Of a DNA stretch of 64,000 nt, positions 51,071 to 60,029 are shown in pieces. A program made the position numbers and the translations under genes. The stretch lies in contig CAOKER010000003.1 of NCBI GenBank assembly GCA_948467545.1, forward strand, positions 39,500 to 103,499, in the 5' to 3' direction. The notes beneath the pieces were generated by a model. The model did no database searches and was not told the origin of the DNA. It saw only the letters and a program-made list of their open reading frames with translations. The first letter of the stretch is position 1. Every line of letters starts with the position of its first letter. The DNA is from an uncultured Eubacteriales bacterium. GTDB taxonomy: Bacteria > Bacillota > Clostridia > Oscillospirales > CAG-272.

Positions 51071-52747
51071 TTACCCGCCTGAGCTCGGCGGATTCATTTC
51101 GGGAATAGGTTCTCCGGTAACGGAATCCACCGCTGTATCGGCGATTCCGTCTCCATCGGTGTCAATATATGTTACAACCGTTTTGGGAGTCGGATCGGTT
51201 GCGTCGAGTATGTCTTGGGAAAGTGAATTTTCTGGAATATTTGGAGTGGTCTCCTGAAATGAAGGTATGAAACCTATCGTTTCGTAAACCGGGGTTTTTC
51301 CGTCCGCTACGGTAACGTTGTATTCTGCGATATCCCTTACCATTGTGACAGAGTATTTTTCATTGTCAAAGTTTACCGAAATTCCTTTTAGATATATCTT
51401 AAAAAATTCAAGAGGGATAAGAACGTTATCCCCGTTTTTAATGACCGGTGCCGACAGTCTGAACTGCATTTTATTCACGGTTATTTCGGCTGATCCTACG
51501 GATATATTCAGAATATAATTTTCGTTTTCACCGGAAATGTATTTCAGTTCGTCTGCCGTTCCCACTGTAATGAAACCGAAACGCCCTGCAAAGTCGTTCA
51601 TATTCAAATATATGGTATTTCCGTATCTATATTCTTTTGCGGAAAGCGTTGTGCTGTATATTTTTGTTTTATCGGTATCTGTTATGCTGAAGCCGATCGT
51701 TTTTGGGGCATTGCTGAAATTAATATGTAATGCGGCGAATATTCCGAGTGAAGAAAAAATCCCGAGTGACAAGAAGATTATCAGAAACAGAAAGAAATTC
51801 GGTATTGAATTTACAATGCCGAGCAGCAGAGAGGAAAAAAACTTTTTAGCCGATTTTCGTCTTTCTTTTTTTTTACGGACGCGGTTTAGACGCAGCATTT
51901 CTTTTTGTCTTTTACGGCTTTCCCGCAGCATCTGCTCTTCAGCGGTTTTTCGGGCGGCTTCGGCCGCTTTCAGCATACGGAGTTCTTCCTGTGTATATCT
52001 GTGTGTCTTAACACTGTCTGATTTTTTCGGATTAGATTTTTTTTGCCGAGTTTTTGATTCGGAGTATATATTTTTATCGTGTGACCGATCCTGAGAGCTT
52101 GGAGTCGTATGGTATTGTTTTCTGACGCTGTTCGCGGAGCTGTTTTGAACGTCGGTACCGTGGCTGTGATCCTGACTTTGCTCTTGACTGACGGCTTCCG
52201 AACCGTGCCGGCTTTGTCTGATTCCGTAATCCTGATTTTTTTTTCGGCTGACGGGAGTATCATAATTATTATGTCTGCCCTGTGTCTGCGGAGAGGAAGA
52301 GCTCATTTTGCCGTCGGCGCCGCGTATCAGTTTTTCGGTTCTGCTTTCAGGGCTGTTTTGCGGACGAATGCTTTCATTGGCAGTATGTGCCGCTGTTCGG
52401 CGGATATTTATACGTTCGTTTTTCTCTATGCAGTAATTTTTTTCTGTCCTGTTTGTTTTTTGATTAATTTGATTAATTTGGTCAAAAGGAGGATACTCTC
52501 TGTCTCTGTTTCTTGTATTGGACGGAATATTATTGTCTCGGTTCGGTTTGTAAGCGAGCCTTTTCGGATTTTTGTCATAATAGTCATAATAAGCGGTATT
52601 ATTATAAGCGGTATTGCCGCGGGCTTGTTTTGCTTTTTGACGGCTGTTTTCTTTCGCGGCAATTGTGCGGTTTTTGCCGTCAACATCAATATGCCCGCGG
52701 CGGTCTGCCTGTGCCTTGGCCGGGCTGTATACTTGTGTTCTATTCAA
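51071..52747 (-). CDS. Membrane-anchored protein with copper amine oxidase N-like domain
   Basis: A 558-residue protein. The first 290 residues are highly charged, Asn/Gln/Arg/Lys-rich and probably disordered in the cytoplasm, ending in a basic coiled segment (AAEAARKTAEEQMLRESRKRQ). One long membrane segment (VNSIPNFFLFLIIFLSLGIF) follows. The extracytoplasmic part resembles the copper amine oxidase N-terminal stalk domain (NTIYLNMNDFAGRFGF, VLIPLEFFKIYLKGISVNFD, YSVTMVRD). It ends in a calcium-loop-like TDGDGIADTAVD and Pro-rich tail. The stalk is structural in the known family; no catalytic domain is present. The start is TTG with GGAGGGAGG upstream. The function is unknown, probably in the cell envelope. 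Confidence 0.7.
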   Translation of the reverse strand: MNRTQVYSPAKAQADRRGHIDVDGKNRTIAAKENSRQKAKQARGNTAYNNTAYYDYYDKNPKRLAYKPNRDNNIPSNTRNRDREYPPFDQINQINQKTNRTEKNYCIEKNERINIRRTAAHTANESIRPQNSPESRTEKLIRGADGKMSSSSPQTQGRHNNYDTPVSRKKNQDYGIRQSRHGSEAVSQEQSQDHSHGTDVQNSSANSVRKQYHTTPSSQDRSHDKNIYSESKTRQKKSNPKKSDSVKTHRYTQEELRMLKAAEAARKTAEEQMLRESRKRQKEMLRLNRVRKKKERRKSAKKFFSSLLLGIVNSIPNFFLFLIIFLSLGIFSSLGIFAALHINFSNAPKTIGFSITDTDKTKIYSTTLSAKEYRYGNTIYLNMNDFAGRFGFITVGTADELKYISGENENYILNISVGSAEITVNKMQFRLSAPVIKNGDNVLIPLEFFKIYLKGISVNFDNEKYSVTMVRDIAEYNVTVADGKTPVYETIGFIPSFQETTPNIPENSLSQDILDATDPTPKTVVTYIDTDGDGIADTAVDSVTGEPIPEMNPPSSGG

Positions 52748-52852
52748 TTTAGTATACCTCCCTCCGTGTAAAAATCGAAATCGCTTCTTAAAAGAAAGTA
52801 AGGTTTAACCAAAGTAAGGCTTAACCGTCGTTTTTTGGGGTTTTGCTTTGCA

Positions 52853-52912
52853 AAACCGCTTTCGGTGACAACGAAACAAAACTCGCTGATCGAAAAGCTA
52901 ATCGAAAAGCGC
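52853..52912 (-). repeat. Dispersed palindromic repeat, copy 2 of a pair
   Basis: On the minus strand, CTTTTCGATCAGCGAGTTTTG, GTTGTCACCGAAAGCGG and TTTTGCAAAGC match the copy at 34249-34317 with few differences. It lies upstream of the membrane stalk gene. Confidence 0.7.
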
Positions 52913-53060
52913 AGCATTAAAATTATTATATCATAGAAAGAAATACATTTCAAGTGCTTTAAATATTAAAATAGTGTATAAAACGGTGAAGAAGTTTTCA
53001 GTCGGTATAGGGTTGAAATGTATTTCTATATTAATTTTTTATTTGCGTGTGAAAAAAGTG

Positions 53061-53089
53061 TTGACAACGGAAAAAAAAAGTGATATACT
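53061..53089 (+). promoter_or_regulatory. Sigma-A promoter of infC-rpmI-rplT
   Basis: TTGACA (53061-53066), a 17-base spacer and TATACT (53084-53089). It gives a leader of about 170 nt before the infC start codon. Confidence 0.88.
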
Positions 53090-53096
53090 ACTCGGA

Positions 53097-53250
53097 GTAA
53101 TGAGCAAGCAGAGCACTCCGCTCTCACCTGACGCGCCGCAGAAACCTGCGGTATATCGGCGTCACGGTCAATATCCGCGTTAAAATTATACGCGGTAAAT
53201 TTTTGCGGAGGCATGCTGTGCGCAGATGTTTACCGTATTTTTTTATTTTT
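53097..53250 (+). promoter_or_regulatory. Structured infC leader, candidate L20/IF3 autoregulatory leader
   Basis: Nested stems TGACGC/GCGTCA enclosing CCGCAG/CTGCGG are followed by a CCGCG/CGCGG hairpin with an AAATTTTT run and a later T-rich stretch near 53240. Leaders of infC-rpmI-rplT in Bacillota bind ribosomal protein L20 and terminate transcription; that this one does so is inference from position and structure. Confidence 0.5.
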
Positions 53251-53268
53251 GAGCGGAGGTGCTTAACC

Positions 53269-53925
53269 ATCAGAAACAATACCAACACAAAGGAGCATTA
53301 TATCAATGACGAAATTAAAACCGTCCTCGGTTTTGCTCCGACCAAGATTCTCAGAGTAATCGGGCCCGACGGCGAGCAGCTTGGAATGCTCACTTTTGCC
53401 GCGGCGCAGAATAAGGCTTATGACAAAGGTCTTGATCTCGTGATGATCTCGGCTCAGGCGGATCCCCCTGTCTGTAAAATAATCGACTACGGAAAATTCC
53501 GTTATGAGAGAGATAAGAGGGAAAAGGAAGCAAAAAAGAAACAGCAGGTAATGGATATTAAGGAGATAAAGCTTTCCTGCCAAATCGACACAAATGATTT
53601 CATGACTAAGGTAAATCATGCCCGTCGTTTCCTGACCGGAGGAGACAAGGTAAAGGTTATTGTGAAATTCAAGGGACGCGAGATGAGTCACCTTGATGTC
53701 GGCCGCGGATTGCTTCAAAGATTCCGTGAAGCATGCGAAGATCTTGGTGGTGTTGATAAAGCACCTAATCTTGAGGGCAGATTTATGTCTATGTTTATCA
53801 CTCCGAACAGCAAGCGAGAGGGTGCCTCCGGAAAATCTGCAAAGGGCGGACAAAAAGGCGATAAAAAAATGACCGCGCCTAAAGGTGTAACCTCAAAAAA
53901 TTCCGATGAAATAAAGGAAAAATAA
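53269..53925 (+). CDS. infC: Translation initiation factor IF-3, AUC start codon
   Basis: IF-3 keeps the 30S subunit free and checks start codon-anticodon pairing. The protein (218 residues from this start) has the N-domain YINDEIKTVLGFAPTKILRVIGPDGEQLGM and the C-domain IKLSCQIDTNDFMTKVNHARRFLTGGDKVKV, ending in a Lys/Gly-rich tail longer than usual. No ATG, GTG or TTG lies at the right place. The only codon spaced correctly (nine bases) after GGAGG is ATC at 53269. A non-standard AUU/AUC start is well known for infC and lets IF-3 repress its own synthesis. Confidence 0.9.
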   Translation: MRNNTNTKEHYINDEIKTVLGFAPTKILRVIGPDGEQLGMLTFAAAQNKAYDKGLDLVMISAQADPPVCKIIDYGKFRYERDKREKEAKKKQQVMDIKEIKLSCQIDTNDFMTKVNHARRFLTGGDKVKVIVKFKGREMSHLDVGRGLLQRFREACEDLGGVDKAPNLEGRFMSMFITPNSKREGASGKSAKGGQKGDKKMTAPKGVTSKNSDEIKEK

Positions 53926-53999
53926 TTCTTTATTTTCTCTGACATTCCGTTAAAATAAAAATCTGTATAAACGGACGAAAACCGAAAGGAGTACCTATC

Positions 54000-54197
54000 A
54001 TGGGAAAAATTAAAACACATAGTGCAACCGCTAAAAGATTTAACGTTACAAAAAGCGGACTCGTAAAAATGAACCATTCACATCGCCGTCATAATCTGGG
54101 TATTAAGACACCGAAAAGAAAGAGACAGCTCAGACAGAACGCATATCTCAGCGAATCGTTTGCCGCTACAATCAAGTCTCTTATGCCGAGCAAGTAA
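54000..54197 (+). CDS. rpmI: 50S ribosomal protein L35
   Basis: A 65-residue basic protein with the L35 signature KTHSATAKRFNVTKSG and KRKRQLRQNAYLSE. RBS GAAAGGAG is upstream. It lies between infC and rplT, the conserved order. Confidence 0.97.
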   Translation: MGKIKTHSATAKRFNVTKSGLVKMNHSHRRHNLGIKTPKRKRQLRQNAYLSESFAATIKSLMPSK

Positions 54198-54241
54198 TGT
54201 TTGATTAATATTTGTTTTTACGATAGCAGGAGGAATTAAAA

Positions 54242-54595
54242 ATGGCAAGAATAAAAAGAGCGGTTATGACCCGCAAGAGACGCAATAAAGTTCTTAAAAG
54301 CGCAAAAGGTTACTGGGGTGCAAAAAGCAAACACTTTAAGATGGCCAAACAGGCCGTAATGAAGAGCGGTAATTATGCGTTTGTAGGAAGAAAACTTAAA
54401 AAGAGAGATTTTCGCAGACTTTGGATAACAAGAATTTCTGCGCAGGCTAAGATTTGCGGTATGAATTATTCGACGCTTATGCACGGACTGAAGCTGGCCG
54501 GAATTGATTTGAACCGTAAAATGCTGGCAGAACTTGCAGTGTCTGATAAGGATGCTTTTGCTGCAATTGCTGAAAAGGCAAAAGCTGCTCTTTGA
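54242..54595 (+). CDS. rplT: 50S ribosomal protein L20
   Basis: A 117-residue rRNA-binding protein essential for early 50S assembly, and in Bacillota the repressor of this operon through the leader. [23 protein letters not shown] at the N-terminus and [12 protein letters not shown] at the C-terminus are family hallmarks. RBS AGGAGGAATT. It is the last gene of infC-rpmI-rplT, followed by a terminator. Confidence 0.97.
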   Translation: MARIKRAVMTRKRRNKVLKSAKGYWGAKSKHFKMAKQAVMKSGNYAFVGRKLKKRDFRRLWITRISAQAKICGMNYSTLMHGLKLAGIDLNRKMLAELAVSDKDAFAAIAEKAKAAL

Positions 54596-54639
54596 TTTTC
54601 CGGAGTGTTCCGAAATCTCGGATAAGCTGACAGAGAAAT

Positions 54640-54689
54640 AAAACCCGGGACACATCAGCGCACGCGCGCGGGTGCGTCCGCGGGTTTTT
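54640..54689 (+). terminator. Rho-independent terminator after rplT
   Basis: AAACCCG and CGGGTTT close a long GC-rich stem (GCGCAC pairing with TGCGTCC, imperfect), ending in TTTTTG. Confidence 0.7.
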
Positions 54690-54713
54690 GTTCATTAAAC
54701 GGAGTGAAATATA

Positions 54714-55565
54714 ATGAATACGACGCACGACAGGAATGGATATCCGCATTTCATAACGTCAAGGGCAAATCCTCTTATTGTATCAACCGCCTCGCTCTCA
54801 GAAAAAAAATACAGGGACAGAAAGGGCTGCTTTTCTTTTGAAGGCATGAAGCTGTATAGGGAGGCTGTAGCTTCTAAGGTCTGTATTGAACATATTTTTG
54901 TGCGCGAAGATGTATATGAACATTTTTCGGATCAGCTTTCTCCGAATATTTCTGTTGTGGTTCCGGATTTTGTTTATAACAAAATGTCCGGAGAAAAGTC
55001 TCCGGAAGGGATATTATGTGTAGCAAAATATATTGACAATTTGCATAAAAGGGTTAAAATATATGATAACGTGTCAGATAAGTGCGGAGAGACAGACAGG
55101 AATAAAAATTATTTTATGGTATCTGCGGTGCGTGATCCGGGAAATCTCGGAACCATTATACGAAATGCGAATGCTCTTGGAATTGATGAACTGATAATTT
55201 CGGCGGACTGTGCCGATATTTACAATCCGAGGACTGTAAGAGCTGCAATGGGAGCCCTTTTTCGACAGAAAATTACAGTATGCTGTGATATAATATCAGC
55301 TGTTTCTGTACTTCGTGACCGGGGATATTATGTAATGGCGGCCGCTTTGGGTCCGTCTTCCGTCAGCATTACGGACATAGATGTGTCTTTACGTACATGC
55401 TTTTTGGTAGGAAATGAAGGACACGGTCTTGACAGTAAGATTATAGGTGCATGCAGCGGCAGTATTATTATACCTATGCGCAGCGGGAGCGAATCGCTCA
55501 ATGCCGCAGCCGCCGCAGCGATACTGATGTGGGAAAGCGCTAAGAAACATGGATTTAATGAATAA
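54714..55565 (+). CDS. TrmH/SpoU-family RNA 2'-O-methyltransferase
   Basis: A 283-residue SPOUT methyltransferase. The substrate-binding N-domain (ASLSEKKYRDRKGCFSFEGMKLYREAV) precedes the knot domain with MVSAVRDPGNLGTIIRNANALG, FLVGNEGHGLD and IPMRSGSESLNAAAAAAILMWE, the three SpoU motifs. The target may be 23S rRNA or tRNA; the family member is not resolvable. RBS CGGAGTG. Its 3' end overlaps dprA by 17 bases. Confidence 0.9.
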   Translation: MNTTHDRNGYPHFITSRANPLIVSTASLSEKKYRDRKGCFSFEGMKLYREAVASKVCIEHIFVREDVYEHFSDQLSPNISVVVPDFVYNKMSGEKSPEGILCVAKYIDNLHKRVKIYDNVSDKCGETDRNKNYFMVSAVRDPGNLGTIIRNANALGIDELIISADCADIYNPRTVRAAMGALFRQKITVCCDIISAVSVLRDRGYYVMAAALGPSSVSITDIDVSLRTCFLVGNEGHGLDSKIIGACSGSIIIPMRSGSESLNAAAAAAILMWESAKKHGFNE

Positions 55566-57099
55566 TAAAGATCAGTCCGATTCTAATATTGTTTATTGGT
55601 TATGGCTCAGTTTGGCATGCGGTGCCGGAAGCTCTGCTCCGGAGCTGTTGTTCAAAAAATTCGGTCCGAATCCCAAAAGAATTTATGATGCGGTTCCCGA
55701 AGAATTTGACGAGCTTACAAGAGAAAAGGGAATGAGACCGAATATATACGGCTCTTTGCTTGATAAAAGTCTTGCAATACCGTTTAAAATACTGGATTGG
55801 TGCAGTGAAAACGGAGTGGGACTTTTGCCGTATGACAGTATATATTTTCCCGAAAGTCTGAGAATTATCAGACGCAGTCCGATTCTCCTTTATTATCTTG
55901 GAAATGTCCCGGATATCAATAAAAGACTTTCAATTGCAATGGTAGGGACGCGTAAGGTTTCGGATTACGGAGCGAGAAATACCTACACGATAGCATCCGA
56001 TCTTGCTTCAGCCGGGGCGGTAATTGTATCTGGCATGGCGCTTGGCGTTGACGGAGTTGCGCATCGCGCGGCAATTGACAGCGGAACATATACGATTGCG
56101 GTTCTCGGATGCGGAATCGACAGAGTCTATCCGCGGGAGCATACGAATCTTATGCGTGAGATAATAATGAATGGGACCGTTATAACCGAGTTTTGTCCCG
56201 GAACAGCTCCAATCGGCTCAAATTTTCCGGTAAGAAACAGAATAATAAGCGGTATTTCTCAGGGAACCGTCGTTATCGAGGCTGATAGGAAAAGCGGTTC
56301 GCTGATAACTGCCAGATATGCAAAAGAGCAGGGCAAACCGATTTTTGCACTTCCGGGGAATGTGGGAAGTCTTGGAAGTTCCGGAACAAACCAGCTTCTT
56401 AAAGACGGTGCAAAAATTATTACCGACGCGTTTGATATTCTTGACGGTTATCTTGAATCCTACAGTTCGGCAATTTGCATTGACAATGTGATGAATAAGC
56501 TTGAAAAATTTCGTTCAAGCTATGATTTTAGAAATATTTTTCGATCAAAAACACTTCCTGTTTATCCGAAGCTTGAGGAAAGCGAAAGGCGTAAGGTGAA
56601 AAAAGCTTCCGGAGGGCGTGAAAGAAGTAAGATAAATACCTCCGACGCGAACGGTAATTTCCGGAAATCGGTTTGTGAAAGAGAACATGGTTTTGAAGAA
56701 AAAGAGGTAGAGAATCAAATAAAAGCTAAGTCTTCAAAGACAGCGGCAAGACACACCGGCAAAAATACCGCGGATGGGAATACCGAAGGGGGAGAAACCG
56801 GTTTAAAAACCGCGGACGGGAATACCGAAAGAGGAGAATCCGATTTAAAAACTGCGGAGAAAGAAAAAAACGCCGGAGATAAATACGAACTGCCGGAGCT
56901 TTGCGACGGTGAAAAGGAAATATATTCAAAAATTCCGGAGGATGGCGCTATAACTTATGACGAACTTGTCCGATGCGGATTTGAACGCGGAACTCTTATG
57001 TGCGGTCTTACCGAACTTGAGCTTAAGGGATTAATTATATCCGGACGGGGAGGAGAATACCGCCGCAGCGGCTGCGGAAAAATTCCGAGTAAATCATGA
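55549..57099 (+). CDS. dprA: DNA processing protein DprA (Smf) with repeat-bearing linker
   Basis: A Rossmann-fold single-strand DNA-binding protein that loads RecA in natural transformation, also kept in non-competent bacteria. Residues about 60-300 form the core: AMVGTRKVSDYGARN, VSGMALGVDGVAHRAA, VLGCGIDRVYPREH, SNFPVRNRIISGIS and ALPGNVGSLGSSGTNQLLKDGA. A disordered linker of about 130 residues contains a 14-residue tandem repeat (TADGNTEGGETGLK), before a C-terminal winged helix (KEIYSKIPEDGAITYDELVRCG). At 516 residues it is longer than the usual 360-ish because of this linker. Confidence 0.92.
   Translation: MDLMNNKDQSDSNIVYWLWLSLACGAGSSAPELLFKKFGPNPKRIYDAVPEEFDELTREKGMRPNIYGSLLDKSLAIPFKILDWCSENGVGLLPYDSIYFPESLRIIRRSPILLYYLGNVPDINKRLSIAMVGTRKVSDYGARNTYTIASDLASAGAVIVSGMALGVDGVAHRAAIDSGTYTIAVLGCGIDRVYPREHTNLMREIIMNGTVITEFCPGTAPIGSNFPVRNRIISGISQGTVVIEADRKSGSLITARYAKEQGKPIFALPGNVGSLGSSGTNQLLKDGAKIITDAFDILDGYLESYSSAICIDNVMNKLEKFRSSYDFRNIFRSKTLPVYPKLEESERRKVKKASGGRERSKINTSDANGNFRKSVCEREHGFEEKEVENQIKAKSSKTAARHTGKNTADGNTEGGETGLKTADGNTERGESDLKTAEKEKNAGDKYELPELCDGEKEIYSKIPEDGAITYDELVRCGFERGTLMCGLTELELKGLIISGRGGEYRRSGCGKIPSKS
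56767..56860 (+). repeat. 42-bp in-frame tandem repeat inside dprA
   Basis: Units begin at 56767, 56809 and 56851 (exact 42-bp period, the third partial), each starting ACCGCGGA or a close variant. They encode a 14-residue repeat in the linker between the Rossmann core and the winged helix. Confidence 0.85.
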
Positions 57100-57415
57100 C
57101 ACGGCGGCATAATGCATATTATGCATCGGTAGCAGATTTACATCCGCATATTTTATCTGTATGGCAGAACAGCGCTTTTTATGATCTTGCTGTCCTGACA
57201 TCGGAGTTTTATGTTTAAATTTTTAAAATCCGTCACCGGTAGATTTGGCGGATGTTGATGCTTCTGTAGATTATGAGTTATAAACCGGTGCCTGCAGAGC
57301 TGAATTTTTTAACAATTGAACGTTTGCCGGATACTGACTGATAAGCCATAGTAATGATAATATGGCGGAGATATTTTTTAATTATAAGACCGGAAAGGAA
57401 CGGAGTTTTATATAA
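57100..57415. other. Gene-free spacer upstream of topA
   Basis: About 316 bases. It contains a small palindrome ATGCATATTATGCAT at 57112-57126 and scattered inverted pieces, but no convincing promoter, leader or ORF. The topA ribosome site AAAGGAACGGAG lies at its end. Confidence 0.4.
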
Positions 57416-59713
57416 ATGTCAAATCTTGTAATAGTTGAGTCGCCGTCAAAGGCCGGAACAGTAAAAAATTATCTTGGTTCCGGCTATAAAGTGGTTGCTT
57501 CTATAGGTCATGTGAGAGACCTTCCGAAAAGTACGCTCGGCGTTGATATAGAGAATGGATTTAAGGCGAAATATATTAATATACGGGGTAAGGGACCGCT
57601 GATAGCTTCACTGAAAAAAGATGCAAAAAAGGCTGATAAAATATACCTTGCCGCCGATCCTGACAGGGAGGGAGAAGCGATTTCATGGCATTTGGTAGCG
57701 GCGCTTGATATACCGCAGGAGAAAGTCTGCCGCGTTACCTTTAACGAGGTGACAAAAAATGCTGTAAAGACTGCGATTAAAAATCCAAGAGCGATAGATA
57801 TTGATCTTGTAAATTCTCAGCAAGCGCGCCGTATCCTTGACAGAATTGTGGGATATAAGCTAAGTCCTTTTTTCTGGAAAACTATTCACGGAGGTCTTTC
57901 GGCCGGACGTGTTCAGTCGGTTGCGACAAGAATAATTGTTGAACGGGAAGCGGAAATCCGCAGCTTTGTGCCGGAGGAGTATTGGACTATTGAAGCGCGT
58001 TTTCGTACGGAAAACGGGGAGGCTTTCAGCGCTCGGTATTTCGGAGAGGGAAAAACAAAAAATGAACTTCATTCAAAAGAGGATGCGGATGAGATTCTCA
58101 ATGATATAGGAGACAAACCGTTTGTGGTTTCGGAAGTTAAACGCTCGAAAAGAGCAAAAAATCCTCAGCCTCCGTTTACAACTTCGACGCTTCAGCAGGA
58201 CGCTTCCAGAAAGCTTGGATTTCGATCCACAAAAATCATGCAGGTTGCTCAGGAGCTTTATGAGGGAGTAAATATCGGAGCGGAAAACGGCGGAACTCAG
58301 GGATTGATTACTTATATGAGAACCGACTCGCTTCGTATTGCCGACGAGGCTAAGGATAGAGCTGCCGAGTATATACGCTCTGTTTACGGAGAAAAATATG
58401 TTCCAAAGACCCCGAGAATATATAAAACGAAATCAGGTTCGCAGGACGCCCATGAGGCAATTCGTCCGGCGAATCCGTCCCTTGATCCCGAAAAGCTGAA
58501 AAAATATCTTTCTGCGGATCAGTATAAACTTTATAAGTTGATTTTTAATCGTTTTATGGCAAGTCAGATGGCATCGGCTGAGCTCGATACTGTGGTTGCG
58601 GATATAAACTGCAGCGGTCATGTATTTCGCGCGTCCGGGTATACAGTCCGTTTTCGCGGCTGTCTTGCCGTTTACGGCTCAAGCGACGACGGAGAGCAGA
58701 ACGACCGCGGCGGAGATGCAATGACGCAGGGAGCTCTCCCCGCAATGGAAGCGGGCGAGGAAGTAACGAAGGAAAAATTAGAAGGTATATGTCATTTTAC
58801 CGAGCCTCCCGCAAGATTCAGCGAAGGGTCTCTTGTCAAATTTCTTGAGGAAAAGGGAATCGGACGTCCGAGTACTTATTCTACGATTATTACGACGATT
58901 ATTACGCGCGGTTATGTAGAGCGTGACGGGAAAATACTCAAACCGACTTCACTCGGAGAGGTTACTACGGAGCTTATGAAAAAGTATTTTCCTGAAGTTG
59001 TGGATTATGAATTTACGGCGCAGATGGAATCTTCTCTTGATAATATTGAACACGGAAACAGCTCAATCGAATCGGTTCTCGGCAGTTTTTACGGAGAATT
59101 TGCGAAACAGCTTGAAGCGGCTGAGATGTCGGTTTCAAAGGATGACGTTAAGCTTCCGGTGGAGGAAACCGACATAATCTGTGAAAAGTGCGGTGCAAAA
59201 ATGGTGGTTAAAACGGGGCGTTACGGAAAGTTTGCCGCATGTCCAAATTATCCCGACTGCAAAAATACCAAGCCGATTAACGCAAAATCTTCCCGGAGTT
59301 CTGAGACCGTACAGGAGAGTGCTCCCGTACCGGGAATGAAGTGCGAAAAATGCGGTGCTGATATGGTTTTGCGCAGCGGGCGGTACGGAAGTTTCTATGC
59401 GTGTTCAAACTATCCTGAATGTAAAACTACAAAGCAAATTGTGAAAAAAATAGGTGTAAAATGTCCGGTCTGCGGAGGAGATATTATTACCAAACGCGGT
59501 AAGAATAAAGCTTTTTTCTATAGCTGTGAGAATTATGAAAAATGCGGATTTTCATCCTGGGATATGCCTCTTGATGAAAAATGTCCGAAGTGCGGTCAGA
59601 TGTTGTTTAAAAAGAAGGGAAAACCTCTTGCCGTGTGCCATAATAAAGAGTGCGGTTATAAATGTGATTATGAGGATAAGACAGATACGAATAAGGATAA
59701 GGCCGAGGGATAG
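57416..59713 (+). CDS. topA: DNA topoisomerase I (type IA)
   Basis: Relaxes negative supercoils by single-strand passage. The 765-residue protein has the TOPRIM domain (VIVESPSKAGTVKNYLG; acidic triad in AADPDREGEAISWH), the catalytic Tyr300 in LITYMRTDSLRIAD, SQDAHEAIRP and KGIGRPSTYSTII. The C-terminus has four zinc-ribbon repeats (CEKCGAKMVVKTGRYGKF, CEKCGADMVLRSGRYGSF, CPVCGGDI, CPKCGQML). Length and order are normal for Bacillota. AAGGA/CGGAG precede the ATG. dprA-topA is a common neighbourhood. Confidence 0.97.
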   Translation: MSNLVIVESPSKAGTVKNYLGSGYKVVASIGHVRDLPKSTLGVDIENGFKAKYINIRGKGPLIASLKKDAKKADKIYLAADPDREGEAISWHLVAALDIPQEKVCRVTFNEVTKNAVKTAIKNPRAIDIDLVNSQQARRILDRIVGYKLSPFFWKTIHGGLSAGRVQSVATRIIVEREAEIRSFVPEEYWTIEARFRTENGEAFSARYFGEGKTKNELHSKEDADEILNDIGDKPFVVSEVKRSKRAKNPQPPFTTSTLQQDASRKLGFRSTKIMQVAQELYEGVNIGAENGGTQGLITYMRTDSLRIADEAKDRAAEYIRSVYGEKYVPKTPRIYKTKSGSQDAHEAIRPANPSLDPEKLKKYLSADQYKLYKLIFNRFMASQMASAELDTVVADINCSGHVFRASGYTVRFRGCLAVYGSSDDGEQNDRGGDAMTQGALPAMEAGEEVTKEKLEGICHFTEPPARFSEGSLVKFLEEKGIGRPSTYSTIITTIITRGYVERDGKILKPTSLGEVTTELMKKYFPEVVDYEFTAQMESSLDNIEHGNSSIESVLGSFYGEFAKQLEAAEMSVSKDDVKLPVEETDIICEKCGAKMVVKTGRYGKFAACPNYPDCKNTKPINAKSSRSSETVQESAPVPGMKCEKCGADMVLRSGRYGSFYACSNYPECKTTKQIVKKIGVKCPVCGGDIITKRGKNKAFFYSCENYEKCGFSSWDMPLDEKCPKCGQMLFKKKGKPLAVCHNKECGYKCDYEDKTDTNKDKAEG

Positions 59714-59861
59714 TCTGTCGGATTAGCGGGGCATATTTTGCTGTTATTTTGCAATTATACGGAAACCGCAATGGTACAGAAACAGGGATGATACGGAAAT
59801 CGGCCGGTGTCGGCGTTTGCTTTTATCGGTAAAAGTGAAGCATTTGTCACTAAAGTGCCTA

Positions 59862-59972
59862 ATAACTGAAAGCAACGTTTTACCCGCCTCTTTCGCGGCG
59901 GATTTTCCGATTTTTCAGTGGCGTAATGGTCCGCCGCTGAATCGCCTATGACGGCGCTTTGCGCCTTATTGA
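59862..59972 (+). repeat. REP/MITE-like palindromic element, reference copy
   Basis: The clearest copy. Left end ATAACTGAAAGCAA, hairpin CCCGCCTCTTTCGCGGCGGA, hairpin TTCAGTGGCGTAATGGTCCGCCGCTGAA (inner stem CAGTGGCG/CGCCGCTG) and right end TATGACGGCGCTTTGCGCCTTAT, itself an inverted repeat (GGCGC TTT GCGCC). Length is about 111 bp. It fills the topA-plsX spacer (59714-60029), where I see nothing else apart from the plsX ribosome site. Confidence 0.7.
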
Positions 59973-60029
59973 TATTAATTGATATTGAACGGACTTTTAG
60001 CTCTTATTGAAAGGGAATGATTTACGGAA

